Positions 1-8,486 of a DNA stretch of 64,000 nt are shown here, piece after piece. Under the pieces are notes generated by a model, which did no database searches, was not told where the DNA came from, and worked only from the letters and a program-made list of their open reading frames with translations. Within the stretch, counting starts at the first letter, position 1. Every line of letters begins with the position of its first letter. The stretch lies in assembly GCF_026420865.1 (NCBI RefSeq), contig NZ_JAPCWC010000002.1:310001-374000 (forward strand), given 5' to 3'. Origin of the DNA: Novosphingobium clariflavum (GTDB taxonomy: Bacteria > Pseudomonadota > Alphaproteobacteria > Sphingomonadales > Sphingomonadaceae). Both the position numbers and the translations under genes were made by a program.

Positions 1-1167
1 GTCACCCCGCACGTCGTGCGCGCAGGGTACAAGGACTGGGGCCGGTGCGACCTCACTTACGTCGAACTGGACGAGGGCACGGCCGTCGCCGGCGTGTTCA
101 CCAGGAACCTGTGCTGCTCCAGCGAAGTCGAACTGGGCCGCGTCAACGTGAAGCAGGGCCATGCCCGCGCACTGGTGGTCAACGCGGGCAATTCCAACGC
201 CTTCACCGGCTACCGGGGCCGCGAGGCGGTGGAGCAGATCATGGATCAGGTCGCCGCCCATATCGGCTGCCCGCGCGAGCAGGTCTTCGTATCCTCCACC
301 GGCGTGATCGGCGTGCCGCTGCCCAAGGACAAGGCCCGCGAAGGCGTGGAGAAGGCGCTCACCGCCCAGCCCTGCTCGTGGGAAGACGTGGCCAACACCA
401 TTTCCACCACCGACACTTTCGCCAAGGGCGCGACGGCCACGGCGATGATCGGCGACACCAAGGTCACGCTCGCCGCCGTCATCAAGGGCTCGGGCATGAT
501 CGCGCCGGACATGGCGACGATGCTCGGCTACATCTTCACCGATGCCGCCGTGGAGCCTGCCTTCCTGCAGGAATGCCTCGCCGCCGCGAACTTCCGCACG
601 TTCTCGTGCATCACTGTCGATTCGGACACTTCCACCAGCGACACCGTGCTGGCCTTCGCCACCGGCAAGGCCGGCAACGCGCCGCTCTCCTCGATCGCCT
701 CGCCCGGCGCCCATGCCTTTGCCGCCGCGATCCATGACGTCTGCCGCCAGCTCGCCCACCTCGTCGTGCGCGACGGCGAAGGCGCGCAGAAGTTCATCGA
801 GGTTGCCGTCTCCGGCGCCGTCTCGGACGAGAGCGCGAGGCTGGTCGGCATGGCCATCGCCAACTCGCCGCTGGTGAAGACCGCGATTGCCGGTGAAGAC
901 GCCAACTGGGGCCGCGTGGTCATGGCCGTGGGCAAGGCAGGCGAACCGGCCGACCGCGACAAGCTCTCCATCGGCTTCGGCGGCACCTGGGCCGCGCGCG
1001 AGGGCCTGCCGCTGGCCGATTACGACGAGGCGCCGGTCGCTGCCCACCTCAAGGGCCAGGACGTCACCATCGAGGTCGACCTCGGCCTTGGCGAAGGGGC
1101 TGCCACCGTGTGGACTTGCGACCTCACGCACGGCTACATCTCGATCAACGCCGATTACAGGAGCTGA
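1..1167 (+). CDS. argJ: ArgJ, bifunctional ornithine/glutamate N-acetyltransferase (5' partial)
   Basis: Cytoplasmic arginine biosynthesis enzyme that moves the acetyl group from N2-acetylornithine to glutamate (cyclic pathway), often also acetylating glutamate from acetyl-CoA. The frame is open from base 1 and the family's first residues are missing, so the gene begins upstream; a GTG at 16 is internal. Visible signatures are NAGNSNAFTG, the KGSGMIAPDMATML block whose Thr (codon 517-519) is the self-cleavage point and nucleophile that splits the precursor into alpha and beta chains, and ANWGRVVMAVGKAG near the C-terminus. The TGA at 1165-1167 sits just after an AGGAG (1159-1163) that serves the next gene, so the two are probably co-transcribed. 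Confidence 0.97.
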   Translation, partial: VTPHVVRAGYKDWGRCDLTYVELDEGTAVAGVFTRNLCCSSEVELGRVNVKQGHARALVVNAGNSNAFTGYRGREAVEQIMDQVAAHIGCPREQVFVSSTGVIGVPLPKDKAREGVEKALTAQPCSWEDVANTISTTDTFAKGATATAMIGDTKVTLAAVIKGSGMIAPDMATMLGYIFTDAAVEPAFLQECLAAANFRTFSCITVDSDTSTSDTVLAFATGKAGNAPLSSIASPGAHAFAAAIHDVCRQLAHLVVRDGEGAQKFIEVAVSGAVSDESARLVGMAIANSPLVKTAIAGEDANWGRVVMAVGKAGEPADRDKLSIGFGGTWAAREGLPLADYDEAPVAAHLKGQDVTIEVDLGLGEGAATVWTCDLTHGYISINADYRS

Positions 1168-1170
1168 GCG

Positions 1171-1794
1171 ATGGCCGCGCCCGTGTTCACGATCTGGGGT
1201 CGCCTCAACTCCCACAACGTCAAGAAGGTCGCCTGGTTCGCCGAGGAACTGGGGCTGAACTATGTCCGCCACGATATCGGCGGCAAGTTCGGCTATACCG
1301 ACGAGTACCTCGCCAAGAACCCGAACCGGCTGGTGCCGATGATCGAGGACGGCAAGCTCTCGCTGTGGGAATCGAACGCGATCCTGCGCTACATGGCGGC
1401 CGAGTACGGCGGTGAGCGCTGGTTCCAGCGCGATCCGATCGACCGCGCGCTGGCCGACCGCTGGATGGACTGGCAGATCACGTATGCCGACGCCCAGCGC
1501 CTGCCGTTCCTGTCGATGGCCCGCACCCCGCAGGACCAGTGGGACATGCCCGCCATCGAGCGGGACGTGAAGGCCTGCGCCGCCCACCTCGCGGTGCTGG
1601 AACGCTACCTTTCCGAGAAGCCCTGGCTCTCCGGCGGCCAGTTCGGCATCGGCGACATCCCCATGGGCGTCTATGCCTACACCTGGTTCAGCCTGCCGTT
1701 CGAGAAGCCGGAATTCCCCGCCGTGGCCGAATGGTACGCCCGCATTCGCGAGCGCAAGGGTTATGCCCAGCAGGTCATGATCCCGCTTACCTGA
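1171..1794 (+). CDS. glutathione S-transferase family protein
   Basis: A 207-residue cytosolic GST-fold protein. The N-terminal thioredoxin-like domain (about residues 5-80) carries the cis-Pro segment NRLVPMIED and the glutathione gamma-glutamyl-binding motif ESNAILRY. The rest is the all-helical C-terminal domain with the capping motif around FGIGDIPMGVYAY. Ser14 in LNSHNVKK is a possible catalytic residue, but the class and substrate cannot be told from sequence. The ATG has an AGGAG seven bases upstream that overlaps the end of argJ. It probably belongs to an argJ-GST-phosphatase transcription unit; a role in arginine metabolism is not implied. Confidence 0.9.
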   Translation: MAAPVFTIWGRLNSHNVKKVAWFAEELGLNYVRHDIGGKFGYTDEYLAKNPNRLVPMIEDGKLSLWESNAILRYMAAEYGGERWFQRDPIDRALADRWMDWQITYADAQRLPFLSMARTPQDQWDMPAIERDVKACAAHLAVLERYLSEKPWLSGGQFGIGDIPMGVYAYTWFSLPFEKPEFPAVAEWYARIRERKGYAQQVMIPLT

Positions 1795-1817
1795 TCCCTC
1801 CGTTAAAGGCCTCGCGC

Positions 1818-2630
1818 ATGATCCCCCCTTCGCTCAACGCCGCAGTCGAGACGATCATGCGCGAGGTGTCTCGCGACGTGATCCTGCGGCACTACCAGTC
1901 GCTGTCAGCCGAACAGATCGTCAGCAAGGCGGTGAACGACGTCGTCACCGTGGCCGACCGCGAGAGCGAGGCGATCCTTGCCGAGCGCCTCGCCGCCCTG
2001 CTGCCCGAGGCCGCCGTCGTCGGCGAGGAAGCCACGTTCGCCGACGAGGACGAACTGCTCAAGCTCAAGGACCGGCTCTGCTGGATCGTCGACCCGCTCG
2101 ACGGCACCAACAACTTCGCCTCCGGCAAGGCCCCGTTCGGCATGCTCATCGCGCTGGCCGACAAGGGCGAGACGCTGGGCGGATGGATTCTCGACTGCCT
2201 GACCGGCCGGTTCTGCCGCGCCTCGGCAGGCGGCGGCGCCTGGGTGGACGGGGAACGCCTCACCGCCCGCACCACCGCAGAGCAGCCGCCGGTCGCCGCG
2301 ATCTCGCTGATCTTCACGCAGGAATCCCGCCGCGAGCAGCTGCGCAGCGAAGTCGCCCCGCACTACCGCATGGTCGATATTCCGCGCTGCGCGGCCGAGC
2401 AGTACCCTCGCCTCGCGCTCGGCCAGAACGACGTCGCGATCTTCGAGCGTACCTTGCCGTGGGACCATGCGGCAGGCGCGCTGTTCCTCAACGAAGCCGG
2501 CGGCAAGTGCGCCCGCCCCGACGGCAGCGCCTACCGGGTCGACGAGATCGGCCGCAAGGGCCTGATCGGCGCGGCGAGCCCGGCCCTGTTCGAAGACCTT
2601 GCCATCCGACTCGCCGCGCTTCCAGAATAA
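1818..2630 (+). CDS. inositol-monophosphatase family phosphatase (HisN-type candidate)
   Basis: A 270-residue Mg2+-dependent sugar/polyol phosphatase. The metal-binding residues are present: Glu70-Glu71 (GEEA), the WIVDPLDGTNNF motif at about 89-100 (Asp92, Asp95) and Asp216 in PWDHAAG. Members of this branch in alphaproteobacteria often act as histidinol-phosphate phosphatase (HisN), supplying the step missing where there is no HisB phosphatase; that assignment is inferred from family and from the amino-acid-biosynthesis neighbour argJ, not proven. The ATG at 1818 was chosen because family similarity starts there (MIPPSLNAAVETIM); an upstream extension only overlaps the GST gene. It lies 23 bases after that gene. 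Confidence 0.88.
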   Translation: MIPPSLNAAVETIMREVSRDVILRHYQSLSAEQIVSKAVNDVVTVADRESEAILAERLAALLPEAAVVGEEATFADEDELLKLKDRLCWIVDPLDGTNNFASGKAPFGMLIALADKGETLGGWILDCLTGRFCRASAGGGAWVDGERLTARTTAEQPPVAAISLIFTQESRREQLRSEVAPHYRMVDIPRCAAEQYPRLALGQNDVAIFERTLPWDHAAGALFLNEAGGKCARPDGSAYRVDEIGRKGLIGAASPALFEDLAIRLAALPE

Positions 2631-2956
2631 GACCAGCTTCAACGTCATACTATGGCACAAGGTGACACGTCGGTTGACACAGTTGACACGGTCCTGAGGA
2701 AAGACCGTCTCCATGTGCCGAAGTGTCACCTTAAGGCGGCATGACGGTCGATTTCCCAACGATTTCAAAGATGATTTTTCAGGTGCGATCATGGCAGGTC
2801 GCAGCGATGTAGGAAAATCGTTCGGCGTTTGCAGTCGCGCGCGCACTCGCGAAGGCTCCAGTGCCCACCCGTGCGGCATTGTCCCCCCTGCGGATTCCCG
2901 CCCCCTCCGGCGTCACTGAACTGTTCCTTTACCGGGACGGGGATGGGAGAACGGCC
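2631..2956. other. intergenic region with a TGACAC repeat cluster
   Basis: No convincing gene. The left part (2659-2732) holds four TGACAC-type half sites, listed separately. The remainder (about 2740-2956) contains only short frames without ribosome-binding sites or recognisable product, then a GGGAGAA Shine-Dalgarno just before the ATG at 2957. Confidence 0.6.
2659..2732. promoter_or_regulatory. cluster of TGACAC half sites with a perfect 10-bp inverted repeat
   Basis: AAGGTGACAC at 2659-2668 is matched exactly by its reverse complement GTGTCACCTT at 2723-2732. Two further direct copies of TTGACAC lie at 2674-2680 and 2683-2689, nine bases apart. Spaced direct and inverted copies upstream of the gene at 2957 look like an operator for a dimeric or oligomeric regulator; TTGACA also matches a sigma-70 -35 box, so promoter function may overlap. 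The regulator is unknown. Confidence 0.5.
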
Positions 2957-3754
2957 ATGAAGCCATCGGGGAAGCCACCGGGGACGCCATCGGGAAAACC
3001 ATCAGGCTTGGCGGGCTCGATCTGCACGATATTGGCGCTGACCTCATGTCTGGAATCCAGTCCGGCTTCGGCGCATTCCGAAAGGATGTGGGGTGAAACC
3101 GGCGCGCAGTATCTTCCCCAAGCCGTGGAATGGTCGCTTTCGGACCTCGCCACCCCCGACCAGACCAAAGTGGAAGTCGTCGACCGCGACGACGGCGACG
3201 CCGGATGGCGACTGGAAGGCGTCGCCGTGCGCTCCTACGATCCGCTGTCCCTCGCGCTTCCCGCAAAGCTGATCGACGACCATGACACCGACCGGTTCCG
3301 CACCCGGCATTTCAGCGCCAGCGCGTGGCATGCGCTGGGCGACCATGACACCCTGCGCTTCACCGCCGTCGCCGGTCGCACCAGCCGCCGCACCGACGAT
3401 TCCGTGGTCCTTCCCGCCAAGACCCTGACCGGATTTGCCGGTGCTCAACTGGCCTGGGAGCATGCGCGAACATGGTCGTTCTCGATCGGCGCTTTCAGGC
3501 AAGGCGGCTGGGGCGGCCGCTCGCTCGAACGCGATCTGCTGCATTTCTCGAACGGCGAACCGCCTGCCGCGCGCGGATTGAAGGCCTCCTGGCGCATGAA
3601 GCTGCAGGGCAACGAGAGCGACAGCGCCGGAAGCGGTATCTGGGTGGGGCTGGATTCCCGTCTCGGCACCCGCGCGGCCGGACTAGGGGGTGCGCTGGCG
3701 CAGTCCGCGCACCATGAATCCCGTCTCGGCCTTGTGCTTGCCTCCAGATTCTGA
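2957..3754 (+). CDS. exported protein of unknown function, possible outer-membrane protein
   Basis: 265 residues, not recognised. The ATG at 2957 follows GGGAGAA. The N-terminus is unusual: a Lys/Pro/Gly/Ser repeat (MKPSGKPPGTPSGKPSG) precedes a hydrophobic stretch and a likely signal-peptidase site at ASAHS (about residue 41). LTSC inside the hydrophobic stretch also fits a lipobox, so a lipoprotein is possible. The mature part alternates polar and hydrophobic residues in strand-like segments and ends in LGLVLASRF; a terminal Phe is typical of outer-membrane beta-barrels. It is convergent with the next gene, 14 bases apart. Confidence 0.6.
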   Translation: MKPSGKPPGTPSGKPSGLAGSICTILALTSCLESSPASAHSERMWGETGAQYLPQAVEWSLSDLATPDQTKVEVVDRDDGDAGWRLEGVAVRSYDPLSLALPAKLIDDHDTDRFRTRHFSASAWHALGDHDTLRFTAVAGRTSRRTDDSVVLPAKTLTGFAGAQLAWEHARTWSFSIGAFRQGGWGGRSLERDLLHFSNGEPPAARGLKASWRMKLQGNESDSAGSGIWVGLDSRLGTRAAGLGGALAQSAHHESRLGLVLASRF

Positions 3755-3770
3755 AGCCGGGCGGCCGGCT
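3755..3770. terminator. short hairpin between convergent genes
   Basis: AGCCGG and CCGGCT pair perfectly around a GCGG loop between the stop codons of the convergent genes ending at 3754 and 3769. It could serve both strands, but there is no T-tract, so it is a weak call. Confidence 0.35.
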
Positions 3771-4389
3771 ACTGCGCCTTGCCGAGCGAACAAACCCCTG
3801 TTCTCTCGCCCTTCACCGACCAGCGCATGATGTCCGGCGGTGTCCTTTGCTGGCCTATTCCCGGGGCATCCGGCAGGTTCATCAAGGGCTCCCTGCGGTT
3901 CTCGAAATCGAGCTTCAGGGCCGAGCCGCCGTAATTTCCCGAAACGTACATCATCAGCCGCGTCTGGAAGCGGGTCACCCTGCCCGTGCTCTCATCCTTC
4001 GAACTGGCAAAGCCACCCTGGCAGGACTGCGTCGCCTGCAATTGTCCCTGGCCCAGACGCATCTTCAGCGGACGGCACTCCGTCGTTCCCGCAGCCTGAG
4101 AGCGCCCCTCGCCCACCAGCAGGCGCACGAAGTCCTCCACTTGCGTATCGGCAAGGCAGAAGTGCCACTCCCGGTCCTTGCCCACGGCCATCGCCGTGTC
4201 GCCCCCATCGAGGCTTTTGCCGATGCGATAGGACCGCGAAATCGTGACGAGCCAATCCCCGCCTTGCATCGTCCTCTGCTCGCGCGTGCCTTCGACGACA
4301 ATATCCTGCGGGTCGGCGTCACCCTGCGCCTGCGCGGACCAGGCGGACGCCGCCATCAGGAAAACGGGAACCGCACGAAACCAATGCAT
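3769..4389 (-). CDS. periplasmic protein of unknown function
   Basis: 206 residues from the ATG at 4389, chosen because a classic signal peptide follows (MHWFRAVPVFLMAASAWSAQAQ, cleavage after AQA). The mature N-terminus contains DIVVEGTR, which resembles the plug-proximal segment of sphingomonad TonB-dependent receptors, but the protein is far too short to be one. Several Cys residues (in FCLADTQ, TECRPLKM, TQSCQGG and near the C-terminus GVCSLGKAQ) suggest disulfides. No function is assigned. A longer reading from 4554 is rejected: the added residues have no family or signal character and would read through the trxA terminator. Confidence 0.65.
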   Translation of the reverse strand: MHWFRAVPVFLMAASAWSAQAQGDADPQDIVVEGTREQRTMQGGDWLVTISRSYRIGKSLDGGDTAMAVGKDREWHFCLADTQVEDFVRLLVGEGRSQAAGTTECRPLKMRLGQGQLQATQSCQGGFASSKDESTGRVTRFQTRLMMYVSGNYGGSALKLDFENRREPLMNLPDAPGIGQQRTPPDIMRWSVKGERTGVCSLGKAQ

Positions 4390-4513
4390 GGCAAGCCCTC
4401 TGCTCGTTCTCATCCGCAATGATCGGTCGCTGCGGGCGAACAGCTTGGAACTATGGAAGAAATACCAAGAAATGCAACGCCTAGTATTTCCCGCAATATC
4501 CACGAAGGGCAAA

Positions 4514-4546
4514 GAAAAACCCCCTCCACCGCGCAGGTGAAGGGGG
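4514..4546 (-). terminator. rho-independent terminator of trxA
   Basis: On the minus strand GGGGG-rich and CCCCC-rich arms (11-base arms with one mismatch, loop GCGCA in plus-strand terms) are followed by TTTTT (plus 4515-4519). It lies about 40 bases beyond the trxA stop and fits a standard intrinsic terminator. Confidence 0.85.
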
Positions 4547-4586
4547 CTTCTCATTCATCCGGGGCACCAACGGCCCCAGTGAATTC

Positions 4587-4907
4587 TCAGAGTTCGCCTT
4601 CGAGCCAGCCCTTGAGCGCGCTCTTGGGCGCCGCACCCAGCTTCTGGGCGACCGGCTTGCCGTCCTTGAACAGCACCATCAGCGGGATCGACTTCACGCC
4701 GATCTCGGCGGGGATGCCGGTGTTGGCCATGATGTCCATCTTGGCGATGGTCACCTTCTCGGACAACTCGTCGCTGATCTCTTCGAGAGCGGGACCGATC
4801 ATCTTGCAGGGGCCGCACCAGTCGGCCCAGAAATCGACGAGAACGGGCTTGTCGGACTTCAGGACGTCGTCTTCGAAGCTGGCGTCGGTAACGGCAATGG
4901 TTGCCAT
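4587..4907 (-). CDS. trxA: thioredoxin TrxA
   Basis: A 106-residue cytoplasmic thioredoxin, the general disulfide reductant for ribonucleotide reductase, methionine sulfoxide reductases and others. The active site WCGPC is at residues 30-34 (Cys31, Cys34), with the usual buried Asp (VDFWADW) and the cis-Pro loop KSIPLMVLF. The ATG at 4907 has a GAGGAG nine bases upstream; a longer frame to 4985 adds only basic, unconserved residues. It follows addA by 84 bases in the same direction, with its own ribosome-binding site and terminator. Confidence 0.97.
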   Translation of the reverse strand: MATIAVTDASFEDDVLKSDKPVLVDFWADWCGPCKMIGPALEEISDELSEKVTIAKMDIMANTGIPAEIGVKSIPLMVLFKDGKPVAQKLGAAPKSALKGWLEGEL

Positions 4908-4991
4908 GAACTTGAACTCCTCGGGGGTATCTCGGGTTGATCGCAATCTAGGGAGGAATCGCCGGGAGGCAACGCCCCGGCGCACATAGCT

Positions 4992-7900
4992 TTACTGGAC
5001 CTGTGCAAAGTCGGGCTTGTGCGCGGCCAATGTCGCGGACGGTACTTCGATCAGGCGCGGAACGGAAGTGTAGAGCAAGGCGACATCCACCGCGCGGCCC
5101 GGGAACGCCACTTCCAGCGCGGCGGCATAGGCCGCCATCTGCCGCATCACCCCTCTCGGCACCTGCTCCAGACGTTCGGGCGGACGGCGCGCGGTCTTGT
5201 AATCGACCAGACGCACACGGGTGGGCTCGACGATCAGGCGGTCGATCGTACCCGCCACCACGTGCCCGCCGACGACGGCGGCGACCGGCACTTCGGCAAG
5301 GCTCCGGGGCCCGAACAGGTCGGCCCAGTCGGGATTGCCCAGCACCGCCAGCGCGCTCTCCAGCATCGCCTGGCGCACCGCTTCATCCAGATCGGCGGCA
5401 TTGCGGGCAAGCCATTGCCAGCCCGCCTCCTCGCGCATGTCGGCAGCGACTTGCGGTAAACGTTCGAGCAGCTTGTGCACCAGTGTACCGCGCCGCAGGG
5501 CATCGCGGCCCGCACCCGGCGGGAACGGCGGATCGGGCGCATCCTCCTCGCCCAGCGCCGAAGGCGCCAGCGGACGCGGCGGACGCGGTTCGGCGGGGGC
5601 GACCCGCTCCAGCCAGCGCGGCAGCGGCTCACGCAACGGCAACTGCACCGAGCGGACCTCCGGCGGCAAGGGGGCGGGCGGCGCGCCGTAATCGCAGCGC
5701 GTGCCCCAGATCGCGTCTTCCACTTCGGCACCGTCCTCGAACAGGCTGCGCAGGCGGGCGAACCAGCTCTTTTCGGCCGGGCCGTCCTTGTCGCGCTTGC
5801 CCAGCGCGCCGCCAACGAACAGCGCTTCCTCGGCGCGGGTCATCGCGACGTAGAGCAGGCGCCAGTGTTCCTGTTCGTCCCCCTCGCGGTTTTCGGCGAT
5901 CTGCGCGGCGATGCGGCCGGCCTTCTCGTCCTTCGACAGCGGCGGCAGCGGCACCTTGCGGCGCGCCTCGCGCGGGTCGGCGAGTTCGAAACCGCGCTCG
6001 CGCGCGGCCTCGGGATTGCCGGTGGCATCGGCGAGGATGACGATCGGCGCCTGCAGGCCCTTCGATCCATGCGCGGTCATCACGCGGACAAGCCCCTGCG
6101 CGGCGTCGGCCTCGCGCTTCAGCTCGCCGTCGCCGGCATCGAACCATGCGAGGAAACCGGCAAGGCTGGGCGTGTCGGTCATGACATAGGCCTGCGCGGC
6201 GTTGACCAGTTCGTCGATCGGGTCGTTGGCCTCGCTGCCCAGCCGCGCCACCAGCTTGCGCCGCGCCTGCCATGGCCCGACCAGCAGCCAGTGCAGCATC
6301 GCCTGCGGCGGCGCGTAGTCGGCCTTCGCGAGCAGTTCGCCCAATTGCTCCATGACCATGCCGATCTCGGGGCCGGACTGGGTGCGCAAGTGATCCCACA
6401 GGCGCACGCCCTTCGCCCGATGCCCAAAGCGCAGCAACTGCTCCTGACTCCAGCCCACCAGCGGCGACACGAGCAGGCTGGCCAGCGTCAGGTCGTCCAG
6501 CGGCTGCACCGCAAAGCGCAGGGCGGCGATCAGGTCCTTCACCGCCAGCGGCGCGCCCAGACGCAGACGGTCGACGCCCGCCACCGGCACGCCCGCCGCA
6601 TGGAGCCGCGCGACGATCAGCCCGGCCAGTTCCTTGCGCTGACGCACCAGCACCATGATGTCGCCTGCCCCGGCGCGGCGCGGCTTGCCCTTGTGGAGCG
6701 CGAAACCGGGGCCGCTTTCATCCAGCCATTCGCGCACCTGACGGGCGATGCGCTCCGCCATCTGGCGATCCGGGCGGGAGAGCCAGTTGGGCTGCGCCCC
6801 ATCGGCGTCGTCGGTGTCGAGGGGTTCTTCCTCCTCGACTTCCTCGGTCACCGGCTGCCACAGCGCGACATAGCCGGGACGTTCCTGCCCGACGTGGCGT
6901 TCTGCCGGACGGTCGAGCCCGAAGTTGCCGTGGCCGATGCCGCCGATGGCCTCGTCCACGAAATCGAGCACTTGCTGCGCGGTGCGAAAACTGCGGTCGA
7001 GCCCGAGTTCGACCAGCCGGCGCGGTGCCGCCGCGCTGCGCAGCATGTCGGCATTGTCCGCCGCCTGGTCCATCATGGCGCGCACGCGCTCTGCCGCGCG
7101 GCGGAAGTTTTCCGGGCTGGTGCCCTGAAAGCGGAAAATCGCCTGCTTGTAATCGCCCACCACGAAGAGCGTGCGCATGAGTTCGCTCCGCTGGCCCTCC
7201 CCGGCCCAGAACTCCTCCGCCATGGCGAAGACGATGTCCCACTGCGCGGCATTGGTATCCTGCGCCTCGTCGACGAGGATGTGGTCGAACCGGCGGTCCA
7301 GCTTGTAGCGGATCCAGTCGGCCGAAGCCTGCCCGCGCAAGAGGTCGGCGGCGCGGCGGATCTGGTCGTCGAAGTCGATCAGGCCTTCGCGCTGCTTCGC
7401 CTCGTCCCAGGCGATCGCAAAGGCGCGGCCAAGGCGCAGCGCGGGCACCAGCCGGTCGGCCAGCCCCAGCATCGCCTTCACTTCGCGGATGCGAACCAGA
7501 CACTCGCCCACGCGCGAGGCATAGCCTTCGTAATCCGGCTCGAACTTCGCAAGGTTCTTGGCGCTGCGGACCGCGTCGTCCTTGGTGAACAGCGCGCCGT
7601 AGAGGTCTTCCACCTGCTCCGCGCGCCTGGCGGGCGAATGCATGAGCCAGGGCACCAGCACGTCGGTCGCCTTGTGCGCGGTGGCGGTGTTCCACTCGGC
7701 CAGCACTTCGCAGCACCGGCGCAGCGAACGGACGTCGAACTGGTCGTCCGCGCACATGGATGCCAGCATGTCCTCACCGGCGTCGGCGGGTAGCCCCAGC
7801 AGCCGCAGCACATGCCCCCGCATGTCGCCCGCCTGCCACGAGCCCGGCCCGAACCACGCCTCCCGCGCGGACGCGCAGCGCAGCAGGAAGTCCATCACCG

Positions 7901-8486
7901 AGTCCGGACCATGCCGCAGCGAAAGCTGGGCAATGGCGCGCAGCAAGTGCGTGTCGCCCAGTGCCGCCTCTTCCGCCTCCACCAGGAGATCGGCCAGAAC
8001 CTGCCGCGCCAGCAAGGTGCGTTCACGGTCTTCCATCGGGCGGGTGCCGGGAACCAGCCCCGCCTCCAGCGGGAATGTCGCCAAGAGCCACTGCGAGAAG
8101 GCGTGGATGGTATCGATCCGCAAGCCCCCGCCGGGGCAATCGAGCACGGCGGCAAACAGCGTGCGCGCCCGCGCCATCGTATCGGGATCGGTCGGCGCGC
8201 CGATGGCATCGAGGCGCAGGAACAACTGCGTCTCTTCCAGCCGCACCCATTCGGCCAGCGTGCCGTTGATGCGCGCGGCCATTTCGGTGGCGCCGGCCTT
8301 GGTAAACGTCAGGCACAGCACCTGCGAAGGCGAAACGCCTTCCTGCAGCAAGAGCCGCAGCACGCGCGAGGAGAGGACCTGCGTCTTGCCGGTGCCCGCC
8401 GATGCCGAAAGCCAGACGCTGTCACGCGGATCGACCGCGCGCATCTGGTTGCCATGCAGCGGGTGGACGGTTGCCGGGCCGCTCAT
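4992..8486 (-). CDS. addA: AddA, double-strand break repair helicase-nuclease
   Basis: 1164-residue UvrD/Rep-type SF1 helicase with a C-terminal nuclease, the main motor of the AddAB complex that resects double-strand breaks for RecA loading. Walker A is SASAGTGKT at 27-35; Walker B is LVDEAQDTN near 405; the later helicase motif around VRVMTAHGSKGLQAP is present. The C-terminal PD-(D/E)XK nuclease is visible as GTIDRLIVE...RLVDYKTA near 1080-1100. The start codon overlaps the addB stop by four bases (ATGA), so AddA and AddB are translationally coupled. Confidence 0.96.
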   Translation of the reverse strand: MSGPATVHPLHGNQMRAVDPRDSVWLSASAGTGKTQVLSSRVLRLLLQEGVSPSQVLCLTFTKAGATEMAARINGTLAEWVRLEETQLFLRLDAIGAPTDPDTMARARTLFAAVLDCPGGGLRIDTIHAFSQWLLATFPLEAGLVPGTRPMEDRERTLLARQVLADLLVEAEEAALGDTHLLRAIAQLSLRHGPDSVMDFLLRCASAREAWFGPGSWQAGDMRGHVLRLLGLPADAGEDMLASMCADDQFDVRSLRRCCEVLAEWNTATAHKATDVLVPWLMHSPARRAEQVEDLYGALFTKDDAVRSAKNLAKFEPDYEGYASRVGECLVRIREVKAMLGLADRLVPALRLGRAFAIAWDEAKQREGLIDFDDQIRRAADLLRGQASADWIRYKLDRRFDHILVDEAQDTNAAQWDIVFAMAEEFWAGEGQRSELMRTLFVVGDYKQAIFRFQGTSPENFRRAAERVRAMMDQAADNADMLRSAAAPRRLVELGLDRSFRTAQQVLDFVDEAIGGIGHGNFGLDRPAERHVGQERPGYVALWQPVTEEVEEEEPLDTDDADGAQPNWLSRPDRQMAERIARQVREWLDESGPGFALHKGKPRRAGAGDIMVLVRQRKELAGLIVARLHAAGVPVAGVDRLRLGAPLAVKDLIAALRFAVQPLDDLTLASLLVSPLVGWSQEQLLRFGHRAKGVRLWDHLRTQSGPEIGMVMEQLGELLAKADYAPPQAMLHWLLVGPWQARRKLVARLGSEANDPIDELVNAAQAYVMTDTPSLAGFLAWFDAGDGELKREADAAQGLVRVMTAHGSKGLQAPIVILADATGNPEAARERGFELADPREARRKVPLPPLSKDEKAGRIAAQIAENREGDEQEHWRLLYVAMTRAEEALFVGGALGKRDKDGPAEKSWFARLRSLFEDGAEVEDAIWGTRCDYGAPPAPLPPEVRSVQLPLREPLPRWLERVAPAEPRPPRPLAPSALGEEDAPDPPFPPGAGRDALRRGTLVHKLLERLPQVAADMREEAGWQWLARNAADLDEAVRQAMLESALAVLGNPDWADLFGPRSLAEVPVAAVVGGHVVAGTIDRLIVEPTRVRLVDYKTARRPPERLEQVPRGVMRQMAAYAAALEVAFPGRAVDVALLYTSVPRLIEVPSATLAAHKPDFAQVQ

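Noticed and set aside
2713..2919. Small 68-codon gene in the spacer after the phosphatase
   Set aside because: It starts inside the TGACAC cluster, has no Shine-Dalgarno and looks like random high-GC coding.
4390..4554. Longer N-terminus for the periplasmic protein ending at 3769
   Set aside because: It would include the trxA terminator and put 55 unconserved residues before a perfect signal peptide.
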